Positions 12,342 to 24,075 are shown, numbered from the stretch's first letter. The stretch is 64,000 bases of DNA from Isoetes taiwanensis (GCA_021234155.1 JAJEKV010000080.1:3641867-3705866), one strand, 5' to 3'. Notes: a model not told the origin generated them from the letters alone. Program-made: numbers and translations.

Positions 12342-14967
12342 CCTTGGGGAATTATCAGCATTATTTAGAATCCATCATATGAACTTAGAAATAAGCACCT
12401 TACCGTACGCATAGCTTCTTTCATTTCGAATGAAGGCAAAAAACCACTCCACCATTTCGTCCACCACATTGGGGGCATAGATAGGTTGTTCTCGGAGCGA
12501 GGGCACTGGCACAATATTTTGCAGCATCTGCAAATTGCAAATATGGTGTTTACCACTTTGATCATCCAGGCAATGTTTTTGCGGTTTCTAATGATCTTGT
12601 TGTATCTTAAAGGGAAATGTGAACCAAAATATAGTTGCAGAAGTAGATGAATATTATTTTGATATATATTACGAATCTATATTTTCATCTTATATTGTTG
12701 CGATATTTATCAATGTGTCAGGCTGTAAAGCATCCAAGTCAAATGCAATTATACGGATTGGGAGCAATGCTCTAGGCACAATTTATGAATAATTTGTAGT
12801 GTTTTTTGTAAGGTTTATCATTTTTAAATGAAGATGCAAATGCAAGCAATTGTTACGTATACGATCAATAGGGACCAAAGTTACTATTTCCTACGACTAA
12901 TCAATCAAACTCTATATTCTTACATTCTAATTAGTTGCTTGCATTTTGTGGTACAAGTGCATTGTATAGATTCTAATTAAACCTTTTGGCTAGAGCTTTT
13001 ACCATCTCCATGTTATTATTGCCACCAATTAATAATGCATGAATGTAGCTTCTTAAATCATGGTAGGGTATAATTTCCCAAGCGATTTACTAAAAGACAT
13101 CCCTATTCCTTCTCAACGTTGGAGATAATTGTGATACATTTTCAAAGTGGCACATGTTTTCTAGTAACTTCAAAAATGACACGTTTCACATTTAACCACC
13201 TAACATTCACATGTAAATGCTACGGTATTTCAATGTTCTAAATACCTTTACGTTGATACACAATGTTTGAACCCCAAGATCTTAAGCTTAAAAATTCCCA
13301 TGTTACCCAAAAGGATCTATATGCATGAAATGCTAGAAATTTAATGCAAAAAGTATGTGACATGTAGAAAATACATCCGCAAACGCTTAAACTACTTATT
13401 AAATTCCTCCTAAACTAATCCACAATTCTATTAAGCATAAGAATAGAACTCCGGGACATTTCTTAGATATGGACGCCTCTACCGTGATCTCCTATTTTAT
13501 ACCGCCATTCCTCTTTTCACCATATCTAAGATTCTCTCGAAGCTTTTATTTTTCTTTTGTTTCCACACCCTTTTTCAGCACTCTCTCCTCTCACAAGTAT
13601 CCGACCGGTTCGCAGTGTGTTTTAGTGTATTTGCCGTTTATCTATTTTATGCTGTGGCTCCGGCTTGTTCCAATTTTTTAGCGTAGTTCTTTCCTCTATG
13701 GCTCTAGAGTCTCCGGTGACAAAGATATTTATTATTCATTTTTCACTCGCAGGTTGTTCTTCTATGTTGTGGCTCAGACAAACAACTTTGTTCCGCGATA
13801 GTTTCTTTTTCCTCAACGTGAATGTAGGCCTTCCTGGTATTAATATTTATTCATTTTCCCTACAAGTGGGTAATCAGAATCCTCCGGAGGTAAAGCACTA
13901 ATCTATTGTTCTTTCCCCGTGATATTCTTTTCGCTGGGACTAAGCTCCCCGACATTGGTTATCATAGCCTCTTCCTCTGCCAAGTACCCTAGAGCCTCCG
14001 AAAAGTTATTATATATTCCCGAGTATTACGCTTTGGCACATGCCTATGCCCTGCTTTCTAACTTTCTGTAACATGTCATTCTCCTTCCTCGACATTTTCC
14101 ATTGCCGTGTCATTTTGCAAATTTTTCATTGTCGGGCTAATGTTGGTGTATCAACTCACTCTCTGTGGAACATATGTTAGCCAAGATCCTTCAAGAGCTG
14201 CTGACGCATCATTTCTCATTAGTGTTTCCTCGAAACTCCAAAGGGCTGGGTTTTCATCCCGATGAGAAGTACGCCAGCTTCTTTCTCACTTTTGCATGGA
14301 CAAAGGGCGGATAAATCATCTTTATCTTGTACTTTAGTTTTGTCACACTCGACGATTGTCTGGGCTCAAGATTCCGTATTTCAAGTTTTTCAAAAAAGTT
14401 CCCACCTTTAATATGGTAGAACTGTACCCCAGCCAAATAATTCTTTTACAAAGTTCAATGAGAACAATTCACTTGGGCCACTGTTGTAATACTACAGGAC
14501 CTGCATCCTATAATGCCCTACACTATATGAACTCCACTACATCCACGCATTATGTTCTATATTATGTTTTTCACAACACAAACCATTACTCCTTACACTT
14601 ATTCACCCAAACAAAATAAAACAAAACAAAACAAATACAAATACAAATACAAAACAAGGCAGCTAAATAATAAACCTTTGCTTCCTTTCGACATATGGAC
14701 ATCTCACAATTAAAGACATCTCACAAACACTAAAAATTCTACAAGATACTTCTTGTCGACTTGCGAGGTTTTGACAGTGGATCACTACCCTTGCACATCA
14801 ACATGCTCAATCTCAACTTTGTACTTGCATGTAAGTTAGAAAATGATGTTGTTGTTAAACAAAAATTTAGACATCCACCTCAAGTCCCTTCCACATGAAG
14901 AAGTTGGTTTTGACTTTTTACAAACTCTTTGAACATAATACAAAGTGAATAGACATCACCACCACCT

Positions 14968-17308
14968 TCCCACGTAATCAATGGTTTGATGCAGAGTGCA
15001 AGGAACACAAACGCTGCTCCGCTTAAGTCACGTAGCCCCGCTTATCACATGCACGACAGCACCAAGAAAGCCGTACATTGCAAATACATCAAAGGGAAAA
15101 TGTTTTACCTCCTCGAACGTCAATTCCCAAGACCTTCCGTATGTCTTAGGAAAGCCAAGATGTACAGGAATACTACTCCGAAAGGAGGCAATACTTGCAA
15201 CAAATTTTATACTAATCTCAGATGCACATGCAAGCATTACCCCTTTGAAAAAAGAAGGCCCAAATTCCTGGACGCGGAACAAGGCTTACAACGCCTTGCC
15301 AATGGAAAGCCCCAGACTTGATGGTATGCAAAGGTAATTGTTTGGCGGGGCGTGGCCGGCCCATAATACTCTCAGGCTGACCGCCTTTGTTCACGGCTGC
15401 TGTGAAGGCTTCCCGCCGCAAAGGGGACCAATAGCGTAGTTGTTCTATCTATAAGGCAGTGACCCATTAACGCCTGTACCACCATCAACAATCATGGCCA
15501 GTTCTTGTTTTGCAAACCGCTTGCCGACTTCGAGCAGCAGCTGATTCGGCCAAGGTAGGCGCCAGAGGTGCGGGCCCTCACCTGTGCAGATTCGTGACCT
15601 GCGACTCAACCATTGGACGCACTGCACTTCGATTGAAGACAGCCAGGAACTGCCGTGATCTATATTGTTGCTTTGTGGAGACCCCGCCGTTTCATCAACC
15701 AACCTGTTAATCCGCCCGTGCGTCCGCACCAGATTTGCGCACGCAAGAGATATGGCTAAAGTATATGAAAGATGCTCGGACGGCAGTAAGCGCATAAGCC
15801 AACCATTTGATAGTAGTATTCCGCCGTGGATGCCCCTCTCCCCTAACATTGTTTGTGCTTTGCATTGATCAACGGGAGAGGTCGCTCATGAATAAATAGC
15901 GGAGTCACCTTTCTTCACCATCATACCATGTTTAATATATGCCGAAGGATGTGTGGACCTCCTAGCTTATACACCGCCAGACATGCAACGGCGACCCCAT
16001 GCCTTGGACATTATTCCCACAAGCGACCGATACATGCTGGGCTAACCCGCCAAGACTAAGGGGTGGTTTCTATATCATCTTCACGCTAGCTTCCAGGGTC
16101 CTCCCTTCCGCCACCAAGGCCAATGTGGAAGTTGCATCCACATACAAGTATTTGGGAGGGAGTTTCCTCTACTATGCACTCGACACATCCATACCTGGCC
16201 ATTTAGGGACTTGTGGAAGGCACCTATATGCAATGCAATAGCCAGATAGTTAGCGATTTGGGCCCATCACCACACCCGCTCGGGTTGTCTTAGTAGAGCC
16301 CGGCCCTTTTATACGCAGCATGGGGCCCAAAGAGGTCACCGTTACTTGAATGACTGGAGCGTAGTCCAGAAGCCTTCTTAGTACGAGCATCAGTGGGTGA
16401 AGTCCATACCCCATATCAAATTCCTAACAAGTAGGAGATGTGGATTCTTGCTCTCTTCAGTAGTGGCCCTTTGACGCCACATACATTGTCTATTTTCTAA
16501 GGTGGTCAATATGGATGTATGCCTACCTAAACTAGCTTATATCATGGCATACGCAGCTACCAAGGCTCACTTCTGAGGGAAAAGAGAGCCCAATGGTTGG
16601 CTAGACGGAATGTGCGAGCACGTGTGCATACATATGCAACAGAAAGTGCATCGCCATAGCTTGGAGGTAATATTCGACGCTTGCTTCCTTAAAGCAAGCT
16701 TGGGATGCCAAATGCTCGAATATGTCAGACAAAGACACTATCACGCCACATAAATTTTACATTGAACGTGAGGTCTTTAATGCTACTTATGCATCTAATT
16801 CTGCCCATGAAAAGGCAAGCAGACTCATTGCCTCCATTCGCGACAGGCACATCATCTTCAATTGAGACGGGCAGATGGATTGCGGAGCCACGCCAGATTG
16901 TGCTCACACGTCAGCCAAATGGGAGAGTCATTGAGGATGAATCTCATACCCCGGTTGCCCAAAGATATGATCAAATTCGACGCGCTTATGCCGAAGCGGT
17001 CGTGCCCCGCCAGCCATTACATGTGACATTGAGCACAAAGATCCGGTGACGGCCGATCATACCTTCAGAGGTTATGGACATGGCGAGATCAGCTATGTCC
17101 CTCTAGCACACACTTGACATGGTATATATACATTGATGTATACTTGTACGCTTGACAAGATTCTTATTACTCGCCACGGTTTTTCCTCGAACCCTTCGTA
17201 TGCAGGGTTTTAACCCTAATAATACAAGTTTGCGCTACCCTCAGGTCCCATAGGCCCATTGGTCTCAAAGTGATCTATAAAACCATTCTCATTCTCATTC
17301 TCATTCTA
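14968..17308 (+). mobile_element. 5'-truncated LINE (non-LTR retrotransposon), degenerate
   Basis: This sequence interrupts duplicated block A. Its first recognisable peptide (14,982 onward) is WFDAECKEHKR, the W-F-x-x-E-C motif that follows the endonuclease domain in plant LINEs. Reverse-transcriptase remnants follow in changing frames: a VYERCSDG...QPFDS segment (about 15,760-15,825), LAYTPPDMQR (about 15,963) and VEVASTYKYLGG (about 16,127-16,162). The C-terminal zinc-binding region survives as IETGRW (about 16,861) and DESH...YDQIRRAY (about 16,935-16,995). The end is a simple-sequence tail of about 3.5 CATTCT units. The missing 5' end fits incomplete target-primed reverse transcription. 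Many stops and frame changes show it is dead. A clean target-site duplication was not resolved. Confidence 0.85.
17284..17308 (+). repeat. CATTCT tail of the LINE
   Basis: CATTCT repeated about 3.5 times marks the 3' end of the LINE, just before block A resumes at CTATCTTTATCTC. Short simple-sequence tails in place of poly(A) are known for several plant LINE lineages. Confidence 0.65.
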
Positions 17309-17984
17309 TCTTTATCTCTATGTTTAGTGGTACAAAAAGATATTGAGAAAGTGCCAATTATAGATGGCACTATACATTTTGATGCGAGCATGTAAATGGC
17401 ACATGATTGACCTTATTTTGTTACTTTAGACATGCGTAAAAAGTGCACATGACTAAGACCTAATGACTATGACTTCATTTACTCAGAAGTTTATCAGCTA
17501 TATACATGTTTACTTGTCCCCCCTTTTTTTTCTTTTCCTTTTCTTTGTTTTTGGAAGGTAAGAAAATTTTTTTTATTCGCATAGGAAGAATTATATCGTA
17601 GAGATCCCATAAGGATCAGATAACCTTGAAGTACAAAGGATCCCTTATGGATCTAATGTAATACTTGAAGCTTAAGTACTTATATATTTTCCTCAACATC
17701 TTCTTCCAACTAACTAGTACTACGGATCAAAATCAACATCTTCCTAGCTAGTAGAATACTACCGGAGACAAAAATCGATGCTACAAATATATATCTTGAA
17801 TGCTCTATACATAGTTTTGCCCACCTAGTAAACTAGATGATGTAAAGATGATATCTGAGATGTTTCATTCGTGCCCCCTAAAAGTTTCTGCCTAATAGTA
17901 GAAACATATAAATTCTCTGAAATACTGAGAAAAGGCAAGAAAAACCTGTGTATCTGTATAGCATTGGCCTCCTTTTCTAAAACA

Positions 17985-18297
17985 TGCCCCAATGAACATA
18001 ATATGTTAATTCAGGCACGCATGGCCAATGCACTAAGCATGGCTTCACTTGGTAAACCCAAAATGCTCCAAATGAAAGCTATCTTGCTTTCTACGTTGGT
18101 ACCATTTGATGATTAGATTTGTCTAAATGAAATTATGCTTGAACTACATTGAAATTGTGCATAAATAATCTCATTACAAGACCATTATTCATGGTCTGAT
18201 AAGAATGTTTCCTTCCAGGAAAGCCTGGATATTTCTCTCCTAAGGTAGTATCATCATAGTCTCTTGACTTCAAGGATAATTTTACCTTTTACATCTG
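17985..18297 (+). repeat. Duplicated block A, third piece
   Basis: This piece matches 23,281-23,722 and shares AACATAATATGTTAATTCAG, TGAAAGCTATCTTGCTTTCT, GTCTGATAAGAATGTTTCCT and TTCTCTCCTAAGGTAGTATC. The order A1-A2-A3 mirrors B1-B2-B3, so a segment of at least 1 kb was duplicated as a unit and later broken by insertions. The 470 bases between A2 and A3 have no counterpart in the other copy. Confidence 0.8.
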
Positions 18298-19800
18298 GCT
18301 ATACGGGATGTATGTGTTGATTCGTTCCAAAGTTGTACTTGAACTTGGGAAAGCTGAGTAAGTAACGCCGTGATTTGCAGGCGACCCCATTCGGTGACAA
18401 TGGTAACACCGGTTCTTGGAAGGATCAAAAGGCACGAGCCTTGTCCCCGTGGATCACTGAGGTTGTTGAGTTTGTTGATAATCGCTGAGGTTGTTGAGCC
18501 TTGAAATTGCTGGAGGCGTGATATGGTTGTTGTTGCTAAGGCGGGTTTGCACTTGAAAAACCATTTTCTCATCAAGGGTGTGGATGAGAACAGCGCATTC
18601 TTCCGCATGATTGCACATGTTGCATCGCTTGCAAATGAGGGGGTCCACCAGCGAGTCGCATTCATCGCCAAAATGTCCTTTTGGATATTTACAAAGATGG
18701 CACCGCATCCGGTGAGCCGCTGTGGACGGTTTGTTGAGGCCGAATGGCACTGAGGAACCGCGACGGGTACGAAAGGTAAGTTCTGCGGAGGGCAACACAC
18801 CGCAGGAGACGCTGACCGAAAGGGGATTGACCATCTAATCGGGCCGCCCAAAGACTTGACGCAGTACCACATGAGACTACCGGCAGTAGGAAGGCCCTGT
18901 AAACCGCATAAGAATCAAGCCATGCGGGTGTACCTCGGAGCTCGGCGAGGATGCACAGCAGGGTCTCAAGAAAATCACGCCAGCATTCGCTGCGGGTTGC
19001 CGCTGAGATCATTGAGTTGCTTGAGCAGGAGTTGATCATCATCCGCGGGTGCCATAAATTTAGCAGCGAAATGCCGCCATTTCCTCGTAATTAACTGTTT
19101 CCAGTTGGCTTTCATAATATGAGCCATTGATGAGGCACCTAGCCGCTGTTTAAAAAGATGAAACTTGAGTTGAGGTTGAGCATGACCATCGAGAAGAGCT
19201 TCTCAAGGCCCCAAATTCCTCCATGTGAGCTTGAGCACTGATCCGCAGGTTTGCCTTGCTGCCAAAAGTGGAATAAGTCAGCCTCCACCAGAGTAGGAGA
19301 TGAAGGCGAACCGGTGCATGGCTGTGTATACGCTGGAGGAACATAGCCGATCTCGTGAACAACCGGTAATGAGAGGTGGTATGTGTTAAAACCGGAGGGC
19401 CGTGAGAAAGGAACTTCCCCGTGGTGAAGGACCATGGGAGCCCTCCCCAATAGGGCTCTTAGGACTGGGAGTTGGTAGACAGAAGAGCATGCTGAAAGAT
19501 GGGGAAGCCTGGAACTGAACATGGCAAGGGGACGCCAAAGGAAACTTGGTGGCAGCTCCATCCCTACAGGAGGAGAAGATGGCTGGGCGCAGAGGGGGTG
19601 CAGCCCCAGCAGCAGGTAATGCAGGTGCTTCTGAAACCGGAAATAATGAGCGGCCGAATAGTACAGAAGGCCTGAGGCTGAGAATACGCCGCATACACGG
19701 GGGAGACCGGTCGAATGAGCGAGGAGTGTGGTGCCGAATGAAGCCTCTTGAGTTTTACACGACCTCCTCAATGTCATAAGCATTGTCATGGCTATGTCCC
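18280..19800 (-). pseudogene. Degenerate gag-like region of an LTR retrotransposon
   Basis: Several overlapping minus-strand frames together suggest a decayed capsid gene. The clearest part (about 18,560-18,725) holds two zinc-knuckle-like motifs in one frame. The first is C-HL-C-KYPKG-H-FGDE-C (CX2CX5HX4C, one residue off the gag consensus CX2CX4HX4C). The second is C-KR-C-NMCN-H-AEE-C. The region lies directly downstream, on the same strand, of an LTR (20,092-20,470) and a primer-binding site (20,079-20,091), the expected place for gag. No protease, integrase or reverse transcriptase follows: at 18,297 the sequence passes into duplicated block A. The element is therefore cut off after gag. 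Frame changes and stops exclude a working product. Copia versus gypsy cannot be decided. Confidence 0.5.
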
Positions 19801-20078
19801 AACAAAATTCTCAAGGACGCTGATGGAGCTCCAAGCTTAGCCGCAATGCTTAAGTAAAGAAGTTCTTCAGAGTGAAACCACGAAGTACATGGTGGAAAGA
19901 AGAAGAAAGAAAGAGATCGCATCTGCGAATCTGCATGCTGTTTGGGGTCCGTTCGTGAATCCCGCGCGCCTCCTCTATAACCTTCGGATCAAAATGCGAG
20001 AGACTGAGGTCAATGGGACGCGTAAGAACAAGAAAGGGAAAACAAAAAGACAACAGTAAAACACAAGTGTGTGAAGAG

Positions 20079-20091
20079 AACTTTGATATCA
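20079..20091 (-). other. Decayed primer-binding site (initiator-Met tRNA type)
   Basis: Minus-strand TGATATCAAAGTT differs from the usual plant retrotransposon site TGGTATCAGAGCT at three positions, G to A twice and C to T once, all transitions. It sits between the LTR and the gag remnant. The transition-only pattern fits loss of methylated cytosines. Confidence 0.5.
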
Positions 20092-20470
20092 ATCGAATAC
20101 ATGATTCCTCGCGAATCGAGAGAGAGAAAAATGATGGGAGACAAGAACAAAACTCATCTAGCCTTCAAATGCTAGCGCTCTACTCATATATAGTACAATG
20201 GCCTTTGGCCCAATATAGATAATTCGATAGATCTCAAGCGGCCGATCACCGGCTGAGGCCCGACTTGTAGAAATTACTACGCGTTCTCAACGCCTTCAAT
20301 CAATACTGACGCCGACCGCCGCCATCCGTCTCTGCTGGCTTTTCTTTAGTCACTTTTCCAGCGGGTCTTCATGGCTTTGACGCATCGCATCAGACTCGAT
20401 TTGACGCCTGTCCTTGGTCCGGGTCCGTTGTACTTAATAGTCCTTTGCACTAGACGTATTGCGACTAACA
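20092..20470 (-). mobile_element. LTR of a truncated retrotransposon
   Basis: On the minus strand the LTR begins TGTTAGTCGCAATACG at 20,470 and ends next to the decayed primer-binding site at about 20,092, a length near 380 bases. Inside, at about 20,183-20,192, the minus strand reads TATATATGAG, a candidate LTR promoter TATA box. The outer dinucleotide TG is present but a matching CA at the inner end is not clear. No second LTR of this family was found in the window, so the element is a 5' fragment of LTR, primer site and gag remnant. Confidence 0.5.
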
Positions 20471-20644
20471 TCCTTCCCTCACTCTATGAGATCTTAATCA
20501 AACCCTGAGGGCACTCAAGGGTCCCAATTAAGAGATCAAAGGGATTTATTGCCTTAGCCGAGAGTCTACTAACATTATTATGATCCAGGAGCATAGACTG
20601 CCTATCTTTTATTTTGCTAATTTGGGTGAATGGATTAGACCTGG

Positions 20645-21450
20645 TATGAGAACACCACTTGGGCCACTTGGTTGTATCATAGGAGCCATCCTAGGAATGC
20701 TCTAAACTATATGAACTCCACTACATCCACACATTATGTTCTATATTATGTTTTTCACAACACAAACCATTACTCCTTACACTTATTCAACAACACAAAC
20801 ACAAACACAAACACAAACACAAACACAAACACAAACACAAAAACGAAACAAGGCAGCTAAATAGTAAATCTTTCCTTTCTTTTGACATATGGACATCTCA
20901 AAATTAAAGACGTGCGTGGAGAGCATTGATTAAGATGTGAGAACAAACACTAAAAATTCTACAAGATACTTCTTGTCGACTTGCGAGGCTTTGATAGTGG
21001 ATCACTACCCTTGCACATCAACATGCTCAATCTCAACTTTGTACTTGCATGTAAGTTAGAAAATGATGTTGTTGTCAAACAAAAATTTGGACATCCACCT
21101 CAAGTCCCTTCCACATACAGGAACACATGAAGAAATTGGTTTTGACATTTTACAAACGCTTTGAACATAATACAAAGTGGAAGTTGTCAATGTCCCATTG
21201 TTCCACGTTCGATCAAATAGACATCACCACCCTCTATTTTTATCTCTATGTTTAGTGGTACAAAAAGATATTGAGAAAGTGCCAATTATAGATGGCACTA
21301 TACATTTTGATGCGAGCATGTAAATGGCACATGATTGACCTTATTTTGTTACTTTAGACATGGTTAAAAAAGTGCACATGACTAAGACCGACGACTATGA
21401 TTGACGACTAGAAGTTGACTAGGCGCTATATACATGTTTTCATTTGTCCT
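20645..21450 (+). repeat. Duplicated block B (uninterrupted counterpart of block A)
   Basis: This copy matches 14,458-14,967 joined to 17,305-17,515. It therefore shows the empty site of the LINE: GACATCACCACC runs straight into CTCTATTTTTATCTC. It also has a CAAACA expansion where copy A carries an AAAC/AAATAC tract, and a few short segments absent from A, such as the one around 20,910-20,940. Confidence 0.85.
20793..20842 (+). repeat. (CAAACA)n microsatellite
   Basis: About eight CAAACA units in a row inside block B. Copy A has a different, shorter A/C-rich tract at the same place (about 14,610-14,655), so the locus expanded independently after duplication. Confidence 0.9.
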
Positions 21451-23280
21451 TTTTTTGGGTTGCCCCTAGGGGGGCAAACCCTTGTTTATGTGGGCTTTTG
21501 GCATATCCTAGGTATATCCTAGAATATCTCTGTGGATATGCCGGTGATCGCTAAAAACCCGATGTTGAGGTAAACCGCTACGCCGCTGTTCTTGGAGCGC
21601 GTGTGTGATCGATAACCGCATCGCCACGGGATTTGATGAATATGGCGTTATCAAATTGCAAGAGCTAAAGATAGCTCGGCCCCGGGAGATGGCCCGGGGT
21701 TTCGGATTTCACCACAAGATTGGTCCGGTGTAAATTTGCTAAATAGGGATTCTTTCCTCGTGGCGTCGCTAAATTTTGTGGATCCTGGGTATGGCTTCTC
21801 CCCGCGTAGCGCTTCCTCGTTCCCACCGCCCAATAATTTGTCCCAGCTCGCTACGCTCTCAAATTTTCTCCTCATTGCTCCACACAATTTGTGCAGTAAG
21901 TCTCAAAAGGGGATTAACTATGTTCGCTTGTGAATCGGCTTGAAATTGCTGTTTGAGTCCTCGTCTTCTTGCCTCCCGTTAAGCAACGCCGGGATTGTGC
22001 TCAAAATTGTCCGATTTAATAATAGTCCGTAATCTAAATTTCACAAAGATTCAAGGCGCAGATCATACCTTGGTCTATTGCACAAATGTATACAGTTCAT
22101 CTGGGTGACCTTTTCTGCTTCTTAATCAAATAATATTTTCTTCCTCTTCCTAACAGAGTCTCTAAGTACATTAGAAGTCGAAGCTCCCTTCAAACAGCAT
22201 AATAGGCGCTTATCATCGCTTGACTAACATGAAAGGAACTCGGCTTTGCAGCAGAATCAGGTATTCTTTCCTAAAATTGGGATTACAAGAAGTAAGGAAA
22301 GGCAAGAAAGAGCGCTTATTTAGGACTAACTAATGCAAGAGTCGAGCTCACGTCAAGTAGAGATGATCCATCGCTTCTAATCAGCCGCTTAAGCAGGAAG
22401 ATAAAGATGGGTTTTTTCTCGCTTTTCACGTCAAGCTCTCGACTAGGTGAAAGTCACTTCGCTTATAAGAAAACCCGCTCCATGTTGGGCACTGCCTTTG
22501 TAAATTGGAAAACCACCACAGCTTATCCTAGATCAAGAGCGCATTATAGTGCTGCGTGTACATTCTTTTATAGTAGCACTTTTTGGGTTTCATGTAGGAT
22601 CACCCTGTGGATGATTATATTCTGTAGCGCAGTAATTATTCGTTGGTTCCAATCAGGTGGGTGGTGCTTGTCCCAGTATTTTCCCATGACTTTATACAAG
22701 ACCATTTGGCTAGAGGATTCACCTTCTCCAAGATGTCGCCCCGGTGTTCTTTATGATGTTTTGATTTCATAGAGTGATGCCGTATGCTGTGCGTAAGAGT
22801 TTTCGGCCCATTTCTTACATGGGTTGTATCCGTGCCGCCTAATTTGTCATGGCTTTCTATATAATGTGGAGAGAACATCATGGATACTAAAGGATGCTAA
22901 GCAAAATTGGGAGGTTAGTGTCTTAATATTGATTTTCTTTTCGCTGATGCGACATGGTAGAATAGTTTCGACAACTGGCCGCTGCATGCCTTGTGTCTAT
23001 CCCCGAATTTGTTGCTCGGTGTTCCACCTCTTCTCTTTCCACACATAAGATGTTTCCAACGACGGAGATCAAATTTCATCTTGTAATTTATGAATCTTCC
23101 TATTACATGGCATTGTGTTCTTCACCGCTTCCCAGACTGCGTGTCTTTGATTTCTCAAATAAAAACAACAAAATAAACCAAGCGCATACACCCTCACAAA
23201 GCCACCACTGCAACCTCCTGCAGGCGCAAAGACCTTGTTTGTTTTGTTTTTCTTGTTTCTATTCTCCTGCTACGCCCTAA
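21451..23280. other. Stretch unique to block B, no recognisable gene
   Basis: This stretch separates the second and third pieces of block B and has no counterpart in block A. It opens with a near-perfect palindrome (about 21,457-21,481: GGGTTGCCCC, then TAGG, then GGGGCAAACCC). The longest frame is about 121 codons (22,407-22,772 plus), without recognisable motifs. It may be an insertion of unknown type; I could not define its ends. Confidence 0.35.
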
Positions 23281-23722
23281 ATGGACATAATATGTTAATT
23301 CAGGCAAGCATGGCCGATGCATTAAGGGTGCTTTCCCATGGCAAAAAACCTTCAGGTTTCCTGAAGGTCTGGTGTGCTATTCCGATGTTCTCAAGAGCTA
23401 AGAACCTGAGTGGCTGAGGTTAAGAACCTCATTTGAAAAGTAATCCCGGCGATTACTTTTGGACCTGGGCCTGACCTCATCCAGATCCGTCCGTCCATGC
23501 TCCAAATGAAAGCTATCTTGCTTTCTACATTGGTACCATTTAATGATTAAATTTGTCTAAATGAAATTATGCTTGAATTACATTGAAATTGTGCATAAAT
23601 ATTACAAGACCATTATTCATGGTCTGATAAGAATGTTTCCTTTCAGGGAAGCCTGGGATATTTCTCTCCTAAGGTAGTATCATCAGTCTCTTGACTTCAA
23701 GGATAATTTTAGCCTCTTTACA
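23281..23722 (+). repeat. Duplicated block B, third piece
   Basis: Counterpart of 17,985-18,297, and longer by about 150 bases because of the hairpin-rich insert at roughly 23,335-23,500. The sequence on either side of that insert aligns closely with copy A. Confidence 0.8.
23335..23500. mobile_element. Small insert built of three perfect hairpins
   Basis: The insert is absent from the paralogous site at about 18,030-18,065. It contains three perfect inverted repeats in a row: CTTCAGG-TTT-CCTGAAG (23,350-23,366), TGAGGTT-AAG-AACCTCA (23,415-23,431) and a 10-bp stem AAAAGTAATC with a 5-base loop (23,436-23,460). There is no coding potential. It could be a miniature inverted-repeat or foldback element, or a structured RNA-derived insert. 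Its exact ends and target-site duplication are uncertain. Confidence 0.5.
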
Positions 23723-23800
23723 TCTATTATAATGGCCTCAACCATTCCATAAAATGCAAGCATTCACAACGGCGTACAATCAAAAGACAAAAAGTATTAT

Positions 23801-24065
23801 TGACATTTGTAGACATAAGTGGACTAATGTACAATCTGGTTCCTAAGAAGCAAAACCTGTTCCAGGTTTGGCATGTACTACTAACACTTTCTTCATTACA
23901 GTATTGTTTTCTATGCTTCAACTTGACATTTGTAGACATAAGTGGGCTAATGTACAATCTAGTTCCTGGGAAGCAAAACCTGTTCCAGGAGTATACCATT
24001 TTGCATGTACTAGTAACAGTTGTCTTCATTGTGGTATTGTTCCCTATGCTTCAAACACTCTTGCA
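23801..24065 (+). repeat. Two-copy tandem repeat (about 132-bp unit) just 3' of the PYL gene
   Basis: Copies start at about 23,801 and 23,933 with TGACATTTGTAGACATAAGTGG and share ACTAATGTACAATCT and AAGCAAAACCTGTTCCAGG. They end a few bases past the PYL stop codon side (24,076, minus strand), so they probably lie in that gene's 3' untranslated or downstream region. Confidence 0.8.
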
Positions 24066-24075
24066 TGTAATGTGA

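Larger units (their letters stand above)
9691..14457. other. Long stretch without a recognisable gene
   Basis: AT-rich sequence to about 11 kb, then a moderately GC-richer part at 11.2-12.4 kb, then pyrimidine-rich DNA at 13.5-14.3 kb. Apart from the imperfect repeats at 10,585-10,860 and the unidentified frame at 11,847-12,341, I see nothing that supports a gene, RNA or element. Confidence 0.4.
14458..17515 (+). repeat. Duplicated block A, split by a LINE
   Basis: Two pieces of this block match a contiguous block at 20,645-21,450. Piece A1 (14,458 to about 14,967) shares stretches such as ATGAACTCCACTACATCCAC, GATACTTCTTGTCGACTTGC and TGCACATCAACATGCTCAAT with 20,645-21,236. Piece A2 (about 17,305-17,515) shares TAGTGGTACAAAAAGATATT and AATTATAGATGGCACTATAC with 21,237-21,450. 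In copy B the two pieces touch. Here they are 2.3 kb apart, which defines the LINE insertion between them. No reading frame is conserved between the copies. Confidence 0.85.

Noticed and set aside
15028-15337. Several 84-113-codon overlapping frames
   Set aside because: All fall inside the degenerate LINE linker/RT region; none is better than the mixed-frame LINE reading.
15445-15849. 134-codon minus-strand open frame
   Set aside because: It is antisense to the reverse-transcriptase region of the plus-strand LINE.
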